Source: Anniella stebbinsi (taxonomy: Eukaryota > Chordata > Lepidosauria > Squamata > Anniellidae). From it: a stretch of DNA of 64,000 bases. Both the position numbers and the translations under genes were made by a program. Under the pieces are notes generated by a model. The model did no database searches. It was not told the origin of the DNA and was given only the letters and a program-made list of their open reading frames with translations. The DNA lies in NCBI GenBank assembly GCA_029215795.1, contig JARDYH010000007.1, positions 104,820,763 through 104,884,762 of the forward strand. Reading direction: 5' to 3'. This document shows positions 13,014-26,900 of this stretch, piece by piece. Positions within the stretch are counted from its first letter, which is position 1; each line of letters opens with the position of its first letter.

Positions 13014-15299
13014 TCACCCATGTCTCGCATTTTGGGATTTCCGGAATCGGAAAATGTGCCCGAACCAGGGGACCCTGGAAACCCACACGAGCGTGTCGGA
13101 AGCCGGTGGAATCACTGGAAATGGGGTGCATGCCTCAAGCGAGGGCAGAACGGGACATTTGTCAGTAGTGTGCAGGGCTTCGGTGAATTTCACCCATGTC
13201 TCGCATTTTGGGATTTCCGGAATCAGAAAATGTGCCCGAACCAGGGGACCCAGGAAACACACACGAGCGTGTCGGAAGCCGGTGGAATCACTTTAAATGG
13301 GATGCATGCCTCAAGCGAGGGCAGAACGGGACGTTTGCCGGTAGTGTGCAGGGCTTCGGTGAATTTCACCCATGTCTCGCATTTTGGGATTTCCGGAATC
13401 GGAAAATGTGCCTGAACCAGGGGACCCAGGAAACACACACGAGCGTGTCGGAAGCCGGTGGAATCACTGGAAATGGTGTACAGGCCTCAAGCGAGGGCAG
13501 AACGGGACGTTTCCCTGTAGTGTGCAGGGCTTCGGTGATTTCACCCATGTCTCGCTATTCGGGATTTCCGGAATCGGAAAATGTGCCAGAACCAGGGGAC
13601 CCAGGAAACACACACTAGCGTGTCAGAAGCCGGTGGACTCACTGGAAATGGGGTGCATGCCTCAAGCGAGGGCAGAACGGGACGTTTGCCGGTAGTGTGC
13701 AGGGCTTCGGTGAATTTCACCCATGTCTCGCATTTTGGGATTTCCGGAATCGGAAAATGTGCCCGAACCAGGGGACCCAGGAAAACCACACGAGCGTGTC
13801 GGAAGCCGGTGGAATCACTGGAAATGGGGTGCATGCCTCAAGCGAGGGCAGAACGGGACGTTTGCCGGTAGTGTGCAGGGCTTCGGTGAATTTCACCCAT
13901 GTCTCGCATTTTGGGATTTCCGGAATCGGAAAATGTGCCCGAACCAGGGGACCCAGGAAACACACACGAGCGTGTCGGAAGCCGGTGGAATCACTGGAAA
14001 TGGGGTGCATGCCTCAAGCGAGGGCAGAACGGGACATTTGCCGGTACTGTGCAGGGCTTCGGTGAATTTCACCCATGTCTCGCATTTTGGGATTTCCGGA
14101 ATCGGAAAATGTGCCCGAACCAGGGGACCCTGGAAACCCACACGAGCGTGTCGGAAGCCGGTGGAATCACTGGAAATGGGGTGCATGCCTCAAGCGAGGG
14201 CAGAACGGGACATTTGCCGGTAGTGTGCAGGGCTTCGGTGAATTTCACCCATGTCTCGCATTTTGGGATTTCCGGAATCGGAAAATGTGCCCGAACCAGG
14301 GGACCCAGGAAACACACACGAGCGTGTCGGAAGCCTGTGGAATCACTTTAAATGGGATGCATGCCTCAAGCGAGGGCAGAACGGGACGTTTGCCGGTAGT
14401 GTGCAGGGCTTCGGTGAATTTCACCCATGTCTCGCATTTTGGGATTTCCGGAATCGGAAAATGTGCCTGAACCAGGGGACCCAGGAAACCCACACGAGCG
14501 TGTCGGAAGCCGGTGGAATCACTGGAAATGGGGTGCATGCCTCAAGCGAGGGCAGAACGGGACGTTTGCCGGTAGTGTGCAGGGCTTCGGTGAATTTCAC
14601 CCATGTCTCGCATTTTGGGATTTCCGGAATCGGAAAATGTGCCCGAACCAGGGGACCCAGGAAACACACACGAGCGTGTCGGAAGCCGGTGGAATCACTG
14701 GAAATGGGGTGCATGCCTCAAGCGAGGGCAGAACGGGACATTTGCCGGTAGTGTGCAGGGCTTCGGTGAATTTCACCCATGTCTCGCATTTTGGGATTTC
14801 CGGAATCGGAAAATGTGCCCGAACCAGGGGACCCTGGAAACCCACACGAGCGTGTCGGAAGCCGGTGGAATCACTGGAAATGGGGTGCATGCCTCAAGCG
14901 AGGGCAGAACGGGACATTTGCCGGTAGTGTGCAGGGCTTCGGTGAATTTCACCCATGTCTCGCATTTTGGGATTTCCGGAATCGGAAAATGTGCCCGAAC
15001 CAGGGGACCCTGGAAACCCACACGAGCGTGTCGGAAGCCGGTGGAATCACTGGAAATGGGGTGCATGCCTCAAGCGAGGGCAGAACGGGACATTTGCCGG
15101 TAGTGTGCAGGGCTTCGGTGAATTTCACCCATGTCTCGCATTTTGGGATTTCCGGAATCGGAAAATGTGCCCGAACCAGGGGACCCTGGAAACCCACACG
15201 AGCGTGTCGGAAGCCGGTGGAATCACTGGAAATGGGGTGCATGCCTCAAGCGAGGGCAGAACGGGACATTTGCCGGTAGTGTGCAGGGCTTCGGTGTAT

Positions 15300-18200
15300 T
15301 TCACCCATGTCTCGCATTTTGGGATTTCCGGAATCGGAAAATGTGCCTGAACCAGGGGACCCAGGAAACCCACACGAGCGTGTCGGAAGCCGGTGGAATC
15401 ACTGGAAATGGGGTGCATGCCTCAAGCGAGGGCAGAACGGGACGTTTGCCGGTAGTGTGCAGGGCTTCGGTGAATTTCACCCATGTCTCGCATTTTGGGA
15501 TTTCCGGAATCGGAAAATGTGCCCGAACCAGGGGACCCAGGAAACCCACACGAGCGTGTCGGAAGCCGGTGGAATCACTTTAAATGGGATGCATGCCTCA
15601 AGCGAGGGCAGAACGGGACGTTTGCCGGTAGTGTGCAGGGCTTCGGTGAATTTCACCCATGTCTCGCATTTTGGGATTTCCGGAATCGGAAAATGTGCCC
15701 GAACCAGGGGACCCTGGAAACCCACACGAGCGTGTCGGAAGCCAGTGGAATCACTGGAAATGGGGTGCATGCCTCAAGCGAGGGCAGAACGGGACATTTG
15801 CCGGTAGTGTGCAGGGCTTCGGTGAATTTCACCCATGTCTCGCATTTTGGGATTTCCGGAATCGGAAAATGTGCCCGAACCAGGGGACCCAGGAAACACA
15901 CACGAGCGTGTCGGAAGCCGGTGGAATCACTGGAAATGGTGTACAGGCCTCAAGCGAGGGCAGAACGGGACGTTTGCCTGTAGTGTGCAGGGCTTCGGTG
16001 ATTTCACCCATGTCTCGCTATTCGGGATTTCCGGAATCGGAAAATGTGCCCGAACCAGGGGACCCAGGAAACACACACTAGCGTGTCAGAAGCCGGTGGA
16101 CTCACTGGAAATGGGGTGCATGCCTCAAGCGAGGGCAGAACGGGACGTTTGCCGGTAGTGTGCAGGGCTTCGGTGAATTTCACCCATGTCTCGCATTTTG
16201 GGATTTCCGGAATCGGAAAATGTGCCCGAACCAGGGGACCCAGGAAAACCACACGAGCGTGTCGGAAGCCGGTGGAATCACTGGAAATGGGGTGCATGCC
16301 TCAAGCGAGGGCAGAACGGGACGTTTGCCGGTAGTGTGCAGGGCTTCGGTGAATTTCACCCATGTCTCGCATTTTGGGATTTCCGGAATCGGAAAATGTG
16401 CCCGAACCAGGGGACCCAGGAAACACACACGAGCGTGTCGGAAGCCGGTGGAATCACTGGAAATGGGGTGCATGCCTCAAGCGAGGGCAGAACGGGACAT
16501 TTGCCGGTAGTGTGCAGGGCTTCGGTGAATTTCACCCATGTCTCGCATTTTGGGATTTCCGGAATCGGAAAATGTGCCCGAACCAGGGGACCCAGGAAAC
16601 ACACACGAGCGTGTCGGAAGAAGGTGGAATCACTTTAAATGGGGTGCATGCCTCAAGCGAGGGCAGAACGGGACGTTTGCCGGTAGTGTGCAGGGCTTCG
16701 GTGAATTTCACCCATGTCTCGCATTTTGGGATTTCCGGAATCGGAAAATGTGCCCGAACCAGGGGACCCAGGAAACCCACACGAGCGTGTCGGAAGCCGG
16801 TGGAATCAATTTAAATGGGATGCATGCCTCAAGCGAGGGCAGAACGGGACGTTTGCCGGTAGTGTGCAGGGCTTCGGTGAATTTCACCCATGTCTCGCAT
16901 TTTGGGATTTCCGGAATCGGAAAATGTGCCCGAACCAGGGGACCCTGGAAACCCACACGAGCGTGTCGGAAGCCGGTGGAATCACTGGAAATGGGGTGCA
17001 TGCCTCAAGCGAGGGCAGAACGGGACATTTGCCGGTAGTGTGCAGGGCTTCGGTGAATTTCACCCATGTCTCGCATTTTGGGATTTCCGGAATCGGAAAA
17101 TGTGCCCGAACCAGGGGACCCAGGAAACCCACACGAGCGTGTCGGAAGCCGGTGGAATCACTGGAAATGGGGTGCATGCCTCAAGCGAGGGCAGAACGGG
17201 ACGTTTGCCGGTAGTGTGCAGGGCTTCGGTGAATTTCACCCATGTCTCACATTTTGGGATTTCCGGAATCGGAAAATGTGCCCGAACCAGGGGACCCAGG
17301 AAACACACACGAGCGTGTCGGAAGCCGGTGGAATCACTTTAAATGGGATGCATGCCTCAAGCGAGGGCAGAATGGGACGTTTGCCGGTAGTGTGCAGGGC
17401 TTCGGTGAATTCACCCATGTCTCGCATTTCGGGATTTCCGGAATCGGAAAATGTGCCCGAACCAGGGGACCCAGGAAACACACACGAGCGTGTCGGAAGC
17501 CGGTGGAATCACTTTAAATGGGATGCATGCCTCAAGCGAGGGCAGAACGGGACGTTTGCCGGTAGTGTGCAGGGCTTCGGTGAATTTCACCCATGTCTCG
17601 CATTTTGGGATTTCCGGAATCGGAAAATGTGCCTGAACCAGGGGACCCAGGAAACCCACACGAGCGTGTCGGAAGCCGGTGGAATCACTGGAAATGGGGT
17701 GCATGCCTCAAGCGAGGGCAGAACGGGACGTTTGCCGGTAGTGTGCAGGGCTTCGGTGAATTTCACCCATGTCTCGCATTTTGGGATTTCCGGAATCGGA
17801 AAAAGTGCCCGAACCAGGGGACCCAGGAAACCCACACGAGCGTGTCAGAAGCCGGTGGAATCACTTTAAATGGGATGCATGCCTCAAGCGAGGGCAGAAC
17901 GGGACGTTTGCCGGTAGTGTGCAGGGCTTCGGTGAATTTCACCCATGTCTCGCATTTTGGGATTTCCGGAATCGGAAAATGTGCCCGAACCAGGGGACCC
18001 TGGAAACCCACACGAGCGTGTCGGAAGCCGGTGGAATCACTGGAAATGGGGTGCATGCCTCAAGCGAGGGCAGAACGGGACATTTGCCGGTAGTGTGCAG
18101 GGCTTCGGTGAATTTCACCCATGTCTCGCATTTTGGGATTTCCGGAATCGGAAAATGTGCCCGAACCAGGGGACCCAGGAAACACACACGAGCGTGTCGG

Positions 18201-20350
18201 AAGCCGGTGGAATCACTGGAAATGGTGTACAGGCCTCAAGCGAGGGCAGAACGGGACGTTTGCCTGTAGTGTGCAGGGCTTCGGTGATTTCACCCATGTC
18301 TCGCTATTCGGGATTTCCGGAATCGGAAAATGTGCCAGAACCAGGGGACCCAGGAAACACACACTAGCGTGTCAGAAGCCGGTGGACTCACTGGAAATGG
18401 GGTGCATGCCTCAAGCGAGGGCAGAACGGGACGTTTGCCGGTAGTGTGCAGGGCTTCGGTGAATTTCACCCATGTCTCGCATTTCGGGATTTCCGGAATC
18501 GGAAAATGTGCCCGAACCAGGGGACCCAGGAAACACACACGAACGTGTCGGAAGCCGGTGGAATCACTGGAAATGGTGTGCAGGCCTCAAGCGAGGGCAG
18601 AACGGGACGTTTGCCTGTAGTGTGCAGGGCTTCGGTGATTTCACCCATGTCTCGCATTTCGGGATTTCCGGAATCGGAAAATGTGCCCGAACCAGGGGAC
18701 CCAGGAAACACACACTAGCGTGTCAGAAGCCGGTGGACTCACTGGAAATGGGGTGCATGCCTCAAGCGAGGGCAGAACGGGACGTTTGCCGGTAGTGTGC
18801 AGGGCTTCGGTGAATTTCACCCATGTCTCGCATTTTGGGATTTCCGGAATCGGAAAATGTGCCCGAACCAGGGGACCCAGGAAAACCACACGAGCGTGTC
18901 GGAAGCCGGTGGAATCACTGGAAATGGGGTGCATGCCTCAAGCGAGGGCAGAACGGGACGTTTGCCGGTAGTGTGCAGGGCTTCGGTGAATTTCACCCAT
19001 GTCTCGCATTTTGGGATTTCCGGAATCGGAAAATGTGCCCGAACCAGGGGACCCAGGAAACACACACGAGCGTGTCGGAAGCCGGTGGAATCACTGGAAA
19101 TGGGGTGCATGCCTCAAGCGAGGGCAGAACGGGACATTTGCCGGTAGTGTGCAGGGCTTCGGTGAATTTCACCCATGTCTCGCATTTTGGGATTTCCGGA
19201 ATCGGAAAATGTGCCCGAACCAGGGGACCCTGGAAACCCACACGAGCGTGTCGGAAGCCGGTGGAATCACTGGAAATGGGGTGCATGCCTCAAGCGAGGG
19301 CAGAACGGGACATTTGTCAGTAGTGTGCAGGGCTTCGGTGAATTTCACCCATGTCTCGCATTTTGGGATTTCCGGAATCGGAAAATGTGCCCGAACCAGG
19401 GGACCCAGGAAACACACAGGAGCGTGTCGGAAGCCGGTGGAATCACTTTAAATGGGATGCATGCCTCAAGCGAGGGCAGAACGGGACGTTTGCCGGTAGT
19501 GTGCAGGGCTTCGGTGAATTTCACCCATGTCTCGCATTTTGGGATTTCCGGAATCGGAAAATGTGCCTGAACCAGGGGACCCAGGAAACACACACGAGCG
19601 TGTCGGAAGCCGGTGGAATCACTGGAAATGGTGTACAGGCCTCAAGCGAGGGCAGAACGGGACGTTTCCCTGTAGTGTGCAGGGCTTCGGTGATTTCACC
19701 CATGTCTCGCTATTCGGGATTTCCGGAATCGGAAAATGTGCCAGAACCAGGGGACCCAGGAAACACACACTAGCGTGTCAGAAGCCGGTGGACTCACTGG
19801 AAATGGGGTGCATGCCTCAAGCGAGGGCAGAACGGGACGTTTGCCGGTAGTGTGCAGGGCTTCGGTGAATTTCACCCATGTCTCGCATTTTGGGATTTCC
19901 GGAATCGGAAAATGTGCCCGAACCAGGGGACCCAGGAAAACCACACGAGCGTGTCGGAAGCCGGTGGAATCACTGGAAATGGGGTGCATGCCTCAAGCGA
20001 GGGCAGAACGGGACGTTTGCCGGTAGTGTGCAGGGCTTCGGTGAATTTCACCCATGTCTCGCATTTTGGGATTTCCGGAATCGGAAAATGTGCCCGAACC
20101 AGGGGACCCAGGAAACACACACGAGCGTGTCGGAAGCCGGTGGAATCACTGGAAATGGGGTGCATGCCTCAAGCGAGGGCAGAACGGGACATTTGCCGGT
20201 AGTGTGCAGGGCTTCGGTGAATTTCACCCATGTCTCGCATTTTGGGATTTCCGGAATCGGAAAATGTGCCCGAACCAGGGGACCCTGGAAACCCACACGA
20301 GCGTGTCGGAAGCCGGTGGAATCACTGGAAATGGGGTGCATGCCTCAAGC
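15300..20350 (+). repeat. Long block duplicate of about 1-4,700
   Basis: Monomers from about 15,477 follow those from 174 at an offset of 15,303. After loss of one monomer near 1.2 kb the offset becomes 15,127. From 1,933 onward it is 15,654, then 15,652 past the 2-bp insertion, so about three monomers were gained. Shared rare markers include GGAAAAAGTGCCCG (near 2,146 and 17,800), GTCAGTAGTG (near 3,664 and 19,315), GTTTCCCTG (near 4,013 and 19,665) and GTGCCAGAACC. The two blocks are one duplicate later edited by whole-monomer gains and losses. Block 12.3-13.9 kb is a third copy of the 2.8-4.4 kb part. Confidence 0.78.
17407..17412. other. Private GAATTC site in one short monomer
   Basis: Here the junction dyad has lost a T rather than an A, giving the perfect 12-bp palindrome GGTGAATTCACC. 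This creates GAATTC, an EcoRI site that I noticed nowhere else in the array. The monomer is 175 bp but arose by a different single-base deletion from the other 28 short monomers. Confidence 0.85.
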
Positions 20351-23300
20351 GAGGGCAGAACGGGACATTTGCCGGTAGTGTGCAGGGCTTCGGTGAATTT
20401 CACCCATGTCTCGCATTTTGGGATTTCCGGAATCGGAAAATGTGCCCGAACGAGGGGACCCAGGAAACACACACGAGCGTGTCGGAAGCCTGTGGAATCA
20501 CTTTAAATGGGATGCATGCCTCAAGCGAGGGCAGAACGGGACGTTTGCCGGTAGTGTGCAGGGCTTCGGTGAATTTCACCCATGTCTCGCATTTTGGGAT
20601 TTCCGGAATCGGAAAATGTGCCTGAACCAGGGGACCCAGGAAACCCACACGAGCGTGTCGGAAGCCGGTGGAATCACTGGAAATGGGGTGCATGCCTCAA
20701 GCGAGGGCAGAACGGGACGTTTGCCGGTAGTGTGCAGGGCTTCGGTGAATTTCACCCATGTCTCGCATTTTGGGATTTCCGGAATCGGAAAATGTGCCCG
20801 AACCAGGGGACCCAGGAAACCCACACGAGCGTGTCGGAAGCCGGTGGAATCACTTTAAATGGGATGCATGCCTCAAGCGAGGGCAGAACGGGACGTTTGC
20901 CGGTAGTGTGCAGGGCTTCGGTGAATTTCACCCATGTCTCGCATTTTGGGATTTCCGGAATCGGAAAATGTGCCCGAACCAGGGGACCCAGGAAACACAC
21001 ACGAGCGTGTCGGAAGCCGGTGGAATCACTTTAAATGGGATGCATGCCTCAAGCGAGGGACGAACGGGACGTTTGCCGGTAGTGTGCAGGGCTTCGGTGA
21101 ATTTCACCCATGTCTCGCATTTTGGGATTTCCGGAATCGGAAAATGTGCCTGAACCAGGGGACCCAGGAAACCCACACGAGCGTGTCGGAAGCCGGTGGA
21201 ATCACTGGAAATGGGGTGCATGCCTCAAGCGAGGGCAGAACGGGACGTTTGCCGGTAGTGTGCAGGGCTTCGGTGAATTTCACCCATGTCTCGCATTTTG
21301 GGATTTCCGGAATCGGAAAATGTGCCCGAACCAGGGGACCCAGGAAACCCACACGAGCGTGTCGGAAGCCGGTGGAATCACTTTAAATGGGATGCATGCC
21401 TCAAGCGAGGGCAGAACGGGACGTTTGCCGGTAGTGTGCAGGGCTTCGGTGAATTTCACCCATGTCTCGCATTTTGGGATTTCCGGAATCGGAAAATGTG
21501 CCCGAACCAGGGGACCCTGGAAACCCACACGAGCGTGTCGGAAGCCGGTGGAATCACTGGAAATGGGGTGCATGCCTCAAGCGAGGGCAGAACGGGACAT
21601 TTGCCGGTAGTGTGCAGGGCTTCGGTGAATTTCACCCATGTCTCGCATTTTGGGATTTCCGGAATCGGAAAATGTGCCCGAACCAGGGGACCCAGGAAAC
21701 ACACACGAGCGTGTCGGAAGCCGGTGGAATCACTGGAAATGGTGTACAGGCCTCAAGCGAGGGCAGAACGGGACGTTTGCCTGTAGTGTGCAGGGCTTCG
21801 GTGATTTCACCCATGTCTCGCTATTCGGAATTTCCGGAATCGGAAAATGTGCCCGAACCAGGGGACCCAGGAAACACACACTAGCGTGTCAGAAGCCGGT
21901 GGACTCACTGGAAATGGGGTGCATGCCTCAAGCGAGGGCAGAACGGGACGTTTGCCGGTAGTGTGCAGGGCTTCGGTGAATTTCACCCATGTCTCGCATT
22001 TTGGGATTTCCGGAATCGGAAAATGTGCCCGAACCAGGGGACCCAGGAAACCCACACGAGCGTGTCGGAAGCCGGTGGAATCACTGGAAATGGGGTGCAT
22101 GCCTCAAGCGAGGGCAGAACGGGACGTTTGCCGGTAGTGTGCAGGGCTTCGGTGAATTTCACCCATGTCTCGCATTTTGGGATTTCCGGAATCGGAAAAT
22201 GTGCCCGAACCAGGGGACCCAGGAAACACACACGAGCGTGTCGGAAGCCGGTGGAATCACTGGAAATGGGGTGCATGCCTCAAGCGAGGGCAGAACGGGA
22301 CATTTGCCGGTAGTGTGCAGGGCTTCGGTGAATTTCACCCATGTCTCGCATTTTGGGATTTCCGGAATCGGAAAATGTGCCCGAACCAGGGGACCCTGGA
22401 AACCCACACGAGCGTGTCGGAAGCCGGTGGAATCACTGGAAATGGGGTGCATGCCTCAAGCGAGGGCAGAACGGGACATTTGCCGGTAGTGTGCAGGGCT
22501 TCGGTGAATTTCACCCATGTCTCGCATTTTGGGATTTCCGGAATCGGAAAATGTGCCCGAACCAGGGGACCCTGGAAACCCACACGAGCGTGTCGGAAGC
22601 CGGTGGAATCACTGGAAATGGGGTGCATGCCTCAAGCGAGGGCAGAACGGGACATTTGCCGGTAGTGTGCAGGGCTTCGGTGAATTTCACCCATGTCTCG
22701 CATTTTGGGATTTCCGGAATCGGAAAATGTGCCCGAACCAGGGGACCCAGGAAACACACACGAGCGTGTCGGAAGCCGGTGGAATCACTTTAAATGGGAT
22801 GCATGCCTCAAGCGAGGGCAGAACGGGACGTTTGCCGGTAGTGTGCAGGGCTTCGGTGAATTTCACCCATGTCTCGCATTTTGGGATTTCCGGAATCGGA
22901 AAATGTGCCTGAACCAGGGGACCCAGGAAACCCACACGAGCGTGTCGGAAGCCGGTGGAATCACTGGAAATGGGGTGCATGCCTCAAGCGAGGGCAGAAC
23001 GGGACGTTTGCCGGTAGTGTGCAGGGCTTCGGTGAATTTCACCCATGTCTCGCATTTTGGGATTTCCGGAATCGGAAAATGTGCCCGAACCAGGGGACCC
23101 AGGAAACCCACACGAGCGTGTCGGAAGCCGGTGGAATCACTTTAAATGGGATGCATGCCTCAAGCGAGGGCAGAACGGGACGTTTGCCGGTAGTGTGCAG
23201 GGCTTCGGTGAATTTCACCCATGTCTCGCATTTTGGGATTTCCGGAATCGGAAAATGTGCCCGAACCAGGGGACCCTGGAAACCCACACGAGCGTGTCGG

Positions 23301-23923
23301 AAGCCAGTGGAATCACTGGAAATGGGGTGCATGCCTCAAGCGAGGGCAGAACGGGACATTTGCCGGTAGTGTGCAGGGCTTCGGTGAATTTCACCCATGT
23401 CTCGCATTTTGGGATTTCCGGAATCGGAAAATGTGCCCGAACCAGGGGACCCAGGAAACACACACGAGCGTGTCGGAAGCCGGTGGAATCACTGGAAATG
23501 GTGTACAGGCCTCAAGCGAGGGCAGAACGGGACGTTTGCCTGTAGTGTGCAGGGCTTCGGTGATTTCACCCATGTCTCGCTATTCGGGATTTCCGGAATC
23601 GGAAAATGTGCCCGAACCAGGGGACCCAGGAAACACACACTAGCGTGTCAGAAGCCGGTGGACTCACTGGAAATGGGGTGCATGCCTCAAGCGAGGGCAG
23701 AACGGGACGTTTGCAGGTAGTGTGCAGGGCTTCGGTGAATTTCACCCATGTCTCGCATTTTGGGATTTCCGGAATCGGAAAATGTGCCCGAACCAGGGGA
23801 CCCAGGAAAACCACACGAGCGTGTCGGAAGCCGGTGGAATCACTGGAAATGGGGTGCATGCCTCAAGCGAGGGCAGAACGGGACGTTTGCCGGTAGTGTG
23901 CAGGGCTTCGGTGAATTTCACCC

Positions 23924-26900
23924 ATGTCTCGCATTTTGGGATTTCCGGAATCGGAAAATGTGCCCGAACCAGGGGACCCAGGAAACACACACGAGCGTGT
24001 CGGAAGCCGGTGGAATCACTGGAAATGGGGTGCATGCCTCAAGCGAGGGCAGAACGGGACATTTGCCGGTAGTGTGCAGGGCTTCGGTGAATTTCACCCA
24101 TGTCTCGCATTTTGGGATTTCCGGAATCGGAAAATGTGCCCGAACCAGGGGACCCTGGAAACCCACACGAGCGTGTCGGAAGCCGGTGGAATCACTGGAA
24201 ATGGGGTGCATGCCTCAAGCGAGGGCAGAACGGGACATTTGCCGGTAGTGTGCAGGGCTTCGGTGAATTTCACCCATGTCTCGCATTTTGGGATTTCCGG
24301 AATCGGAAAATGTGCCCGAACCAGGGGACCCAGGAAACACACACGAGCGTGTCGGAAGAAGGTGGAATCACTTTAAATGGGGTGCATGCCTCAAGCGAGG
24401 GCAGAACGGGACGTTTGCCGGTAGTGTGCAGGGCTTCGGTGAATTTCACCCATGTCTCGCATTTTGGGATTTCCGGAATCGGAAAATGTGCCCGAACCAG
24501 GGGACCCAGGAAACCCACACGAGCGTGTCGGAAGCCGGTGGAATCAATTTAAATGGGATGCATGCCTCAAGCGAGGGCAGAACAGGACGTTTGCCGGTAG
24601 TGTGCAGGGCTTCGGTGAATTTCACCCATGTCTCGCATTTTGGGATTTCCGGAATCGGAAAATGTGCCCGAACCAGGGGACCCTGGAAACCCACACGAGC
24701 GTGTCGGAAGCCGGTGGAATCACTGGAAATGGGGTGCATGCCTCAAGCGAGGGCAGAACGGGACATTTGCCGGTAGTGTGCAGGGCTTCGGTGAATTTCA
24801 CCCATGTCTCGCATTTTGGGATTTCCGGAATCGGAAAATGTGCCCGAACCAGGGGACCCAGGAAACACACACGAGCGTGTCGGAAGCCGGTGGAATCACT
24901 TTAAATGGGATGCATGCCTCAAGCGAGGGCAGAATGGGACGTTTGCCGGTAGTGTGCAGGGCTTCGGGGAATTTCACCCATGTCTCGCATTTCGGGATTT
25001 CCGGAATCGGAAAATGTGCCCGAACCAGGGGACCCAGGAAACACACACGAGCGTGTCGGAAGCCGGTGGAATCACTGGAAATGGTGTGCAGGCCTCAAGC
25101 GAGGGCAGAACGGGACGTTTGCCTGTAGTGTGCAGGGCTTCGGTGATTTCACCCATGTCTCGCTATTCGGGATTTCCGGAATCGGAAAATGTGCCCGAAC
25201 CAGGGGACCCAGGAAACACACACGAGCGTGTCGGAAGCCGGTGGAATCACTTTAAATGGGATGCATGCCTCAAGCGAGGGACGAACGGGACGTTTGCCGG
25301 TAGTGTGCAGGGCTTCGGTGAATTTCACCCATGTCTCGCATTTTGGGATTTCCGGAATCGGAAAATGTGCCTGAACCAGGGGACCCAGGAAACCCACACG
25401 AGCGTGTCGGAAGCCGGTGGAATCACTGGAAATGGGGTGCATGCCTCAAGCGAGGGCAGAACGGGACATTTGCCGGTAGTGTGCAGGGCTTCGGTGAATT
25501 TCACCCATGTCTCGCATTTTGGGATTTCCGGAATCGGAAAATGTGCCCGAACCAGGGGACCCTGGAAACCCACACGAGCGTGTCGGAAGCCGGTGGAATC
25601 ACTGGAAATGGGGTGCATGCCTCAAGCGAGGGCAGAACGGGACATTTGCCGGTAGTGTGCAGGGCTTCGGTGAATTTCACCCATGTCTCGCATTTTGGGA
25701 TTTCCGGAATCGGAAAATGTGCCCGAACCAGGGGACCCAGGAAACACACACGAGCGTGTCGGAAGAAGGTGGAATCACTTTAAATGGGGTGCATGCCTCA
25801 AGCGAGGGCAGAACGGGACGTTTGCCGGTAGTGTGCAGGGCTTCGGTGAATTTCACCCATGTCTCGCATTTTGGGATTTCCGGAATCGGAAAATGTGCCC
25901 GAACCAGGGGACCCAGGAAACCCACACGAGCGTGTCGGAAGCCGGTGGAATCAATTTAAATGGGATGCATGCCTCAAGCGAGGGCAGAACAGGACGTTTG
26001 CCGGTAGTGTGCAGGGCTTCGGTGAATTTCACCCATGTCTCGCATTTTGGGATTTCCGGAATCGGAAAATGTGCCCGAACCAGGGGACCCTGGAAACCCA
26101 CACGAGCGTGTCGGAAGCCGGTGGAATCACTGGAAATGGGGTGCATGCCTCAAGCGAGGGCAGAACGGGACATTTGCCGGTAGTGTGCAGGGCTTCGGTG
26201 AATTTCACCCATGTCTCGCATTTTGGGATTTCCGGAATCGGAAAATGTGCCCGAACCAGGGGACCCAGGAAACACACACGAGCGTGTCGGAAGCCGGTGG
26301 AATCACTTTAAATGGGATGCATGCCTCAAGCGAGGGCAGAATGGGACGTTTGCCGGTAGTGTGCAGGGCTTCGGGGAATTTCACCCATGTCTCGCATTTC
26401 GGGATTTCCGGAATCGGAAAATGTGCCCGAACCAGGGGACCCAGGAAACACACACGAGCGTGTCGGAAGCCGGTGGAATCACTGGAAATGGTGTGCAGGC
26501 CTCAAGCGAGGGCAGAACGGGACGTTTGCCTGTAGTGTGCAGGGCTTCGGTGATTTCACCCATGTCTCGCTATTCGGGATTTCCGGAATCGGAAAATGTG
26601 CCCGAACCAGGGGACCCAGGAAACACACACGAGCGTGTCGGAAGCCGGTGGAATCACTTTAAATGGGATGCATGCCTCAAGCGAGGGACGAACGGGACGT
26701 TTGCCGGTAGTGTGCAGGGCTTCGGTGAATTTCACCCATGTCTCGCATTTTGGGATTTCCGGAATCGGAAAATGTGCCTGAACCAGGGGACCCAGGAAAC
26801 CCACACGAGCGTGTCGGAAGCCGGTGGAATCACTGGAAATGGGGTGCATGCCTCAAGCGAGGGCAGAACGGGACGTTTGCCGGTAGTGTGCAGGGCTTCG

